From the NCBI GenBank assembly GCA_017311185.1, contig JAESUZ010001058.1, positions 186,001-250,000 on the forward strand: DNA of 64,000 nucleotides, in the 5' to 3' direction. The stretch's first letter is position 1. Each line of letters begins with the position of its first letter. Below are positions 63,216 through 64,000 of this stretch, in pieces. A program made the position numbers and the translations under genes. The stretch comes from Proteles cristata cristata. Lineage: Eukaryota; Chordata; Mammalia; Carnivora; Hyaenidae. Below the pieces are notes generated by a model. The model was not told the origin of the DNA. It searched no databases and saw nothing but the letters and a program-made list of their open reading frames with translations.

Positions 63216-64000
63216 ATGAATCCTACAAAGAACACAATGACTCTAAACTCATATTTTCAGTAATAACACAGAATGTAAATGGACTAAATGCTCCAATCAA
63301 AAGACATAGGGTAGCAGAATGGATAAAAAAACAAAATCTATCTATTTGCTATTTGTTGTCTACAAGAGACTCATTTTAGACCTGAGGACACCTTCAGGTT
63401 GAAAGTAAGGGGACAGATTAATATCTATCATGCTACTGGAAGTCCAAAGAAAGTTGGAGTAGCTATACTTATATCAGAGAAACTGAACTTTAAAGTAAAG
63501 GCAGTAACAAGGGAAGGAGAAAGGCATTATATAATAATTATAGGGTCTATCCATCAGGAAGAGCTAACAATTATAAATGACTACGCATCAAATAAGGGAG
63601 AACCCAAATATGTAAAAACAATTAATCACAAAAAGAAACAATCTTATGGATAAGAATGTGTTAATAGCAGGGGACTTTCATACTCCACTTACAGCAATGG
63701 ATAGATCAACTAGACAGAAAATCACTAAAGACACAATGGACTTGAATGACACATTGGACCAGACGGATTTGACAGATATATTTAGAACTCTACATCCTGA
63801 GGCTATGGAATTCACTTTCTTCTCAAGTGCACATGGCACATTCTCCAAGATAGATCACATACTGGATCATAAAGCCGCCCTCAATAAATATAAAAGAACT
63901 GAGATCATACCATGCACACTTTCAGATCACAATGCTATGAAGCTGGAAATCAATCAAGAAAACAGTGTGGAAAACCTCCAAAAACATGGAGGTTAAAGAA
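63216..64000 (+). pseudogene. LINE-1 ORF2, endonuclease part, disrupted and cut by window
   Basis: Start ATG at 63216 (MNPTKNTMTLN, then a stop after about 15 codons by frameshift). Endonuclease pieces: VNGLNAPIKRHRVAEWIKK near 63270-63330, CLQETHF-region near 63355-63380, 63399-63653 (MKVRGQINIYHATG, KVGVAILISEKL) and 63646-63996 (IAGDFHTPLTAMDRSTRQK, FSKIDHILDH, TLSDHNAMKLEI). In the AGDFxTP motif the usual catalytic-site Asn is His (AGDFH), unlike AGDFN in the other copy, so this endonuclease would be impaired even without frameshifts. The frame ends LQKHGG at the same A5 shift as the other L1. Confidence 0.9.
63978..63989 (+). other. shared ORF2 frameshift site in A5 run
   Basis: CCAAAAACATGG, identical to the 12 bases at 46105-46116 (opposite strand) and with the same -1 offset between the endonuclease frame and the following ORF2 frame. 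Confidence 0.8.

Larger units (their letters stand above)
60682..64000 (+). mobile_element. LINE-1 (carnivore L1), 5' portion, runs off window
   Basis: Plus-strand L1 beginning AAGGGAGGCAAGATGGCAGA, which matches the minus-strand 5' end of the copy at 48201. It has a long 5' UTR (about 1.6 kb), an ORF1 relic (62284-63168) and the start of ORF2 (63216 onward), cut by the window end. More stops and shifts than the copy at 42813-48201, so it is older. The two L1s point away from each other, 5' ends 12.5 kb apart. Confidence 0.94.

Overview
This window is nuclear DNA from a carnivore and almost certainly from a cat (Felidae). The main evidence is 21 copies of the tRNA-derived CAN-SINE in its felid (SINEC_Fc-like) form: a GGGGCGCCTGGGTGGCT start, A and B box tRNA promoter motifs, a CT-rich segment and an AATAAA-rich tail. 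Two carnivore-type LINE-1 elements, ancient MIR, L2, MER5A and MaLR LTR relics and long (CA)n and purine microsatellites agree with this. I found no convincing host protein-coding exon, no RNA gene, and no CRISPR or prokaryotic feature. The window reads as an AT-rich intergenic or deep intronic region. Long open frames fall in LINE-1, SINEs or microsatellites, apart from one unexplained 127-residue frame at 36630-37013. Layout: 1-31 kb is mostly anonymous AT-rich sequence with scattered SINEs, MIRs, MER5A copies and one ancient L1 3' end (3284-3985). 31.6-36.5 kb is a stack of nested insertions: an old L1 inside a MIR, a SINE inside a SINE, and an old L1M carrying a MaLR LTR and a SINE. 36.6-38.2 kb is repeat-poor and holds the best candidate for conserved regulatory sequence. 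41.2-48.2 kb holds two MaLR-type LTRs and then an essentially full-length LINE-1 on the minus strand (42813-48201) with a 13-bp target-site duplication, relics of both ORFs and a 524-residue open reverse transcriptase block. 48.2-58.6 kb is mostly anonymous. 58.6-59.2 kb is a 5'-truncated L1 with a short inverted 5' piece. From about 60682 to the window end runs the 5' UTR, ORF1 relic and start of ORF2 of a second LINE-1 on the plus strand. No host pathway can be assembled here. The functional logic is that of retrotransposition: LINE-1 encodes an RNA-binding protein (ORF1) and an endonuclease/reverse transcriptase (ORF2), and that machinery mobilised the SINEs, whose duplications mostly begin with an A run on the SINE sense strand, as expected for L1 endonuclease cutting. 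Five SINEs (1087, 2732, 27980, 32571, 59535) belong to one sequence subfamily and have intact or near-intact duplications, marking the most recent activity. I found no new biological system. The points most worth checking are an identical ORF2 frameshift in both L1 copies, a twin-priming inversion, the differing L1 5' UTR lengths, a perfect 40-bp palindrome, local tandem duplications and a few candidate conserved non-coding blocks.
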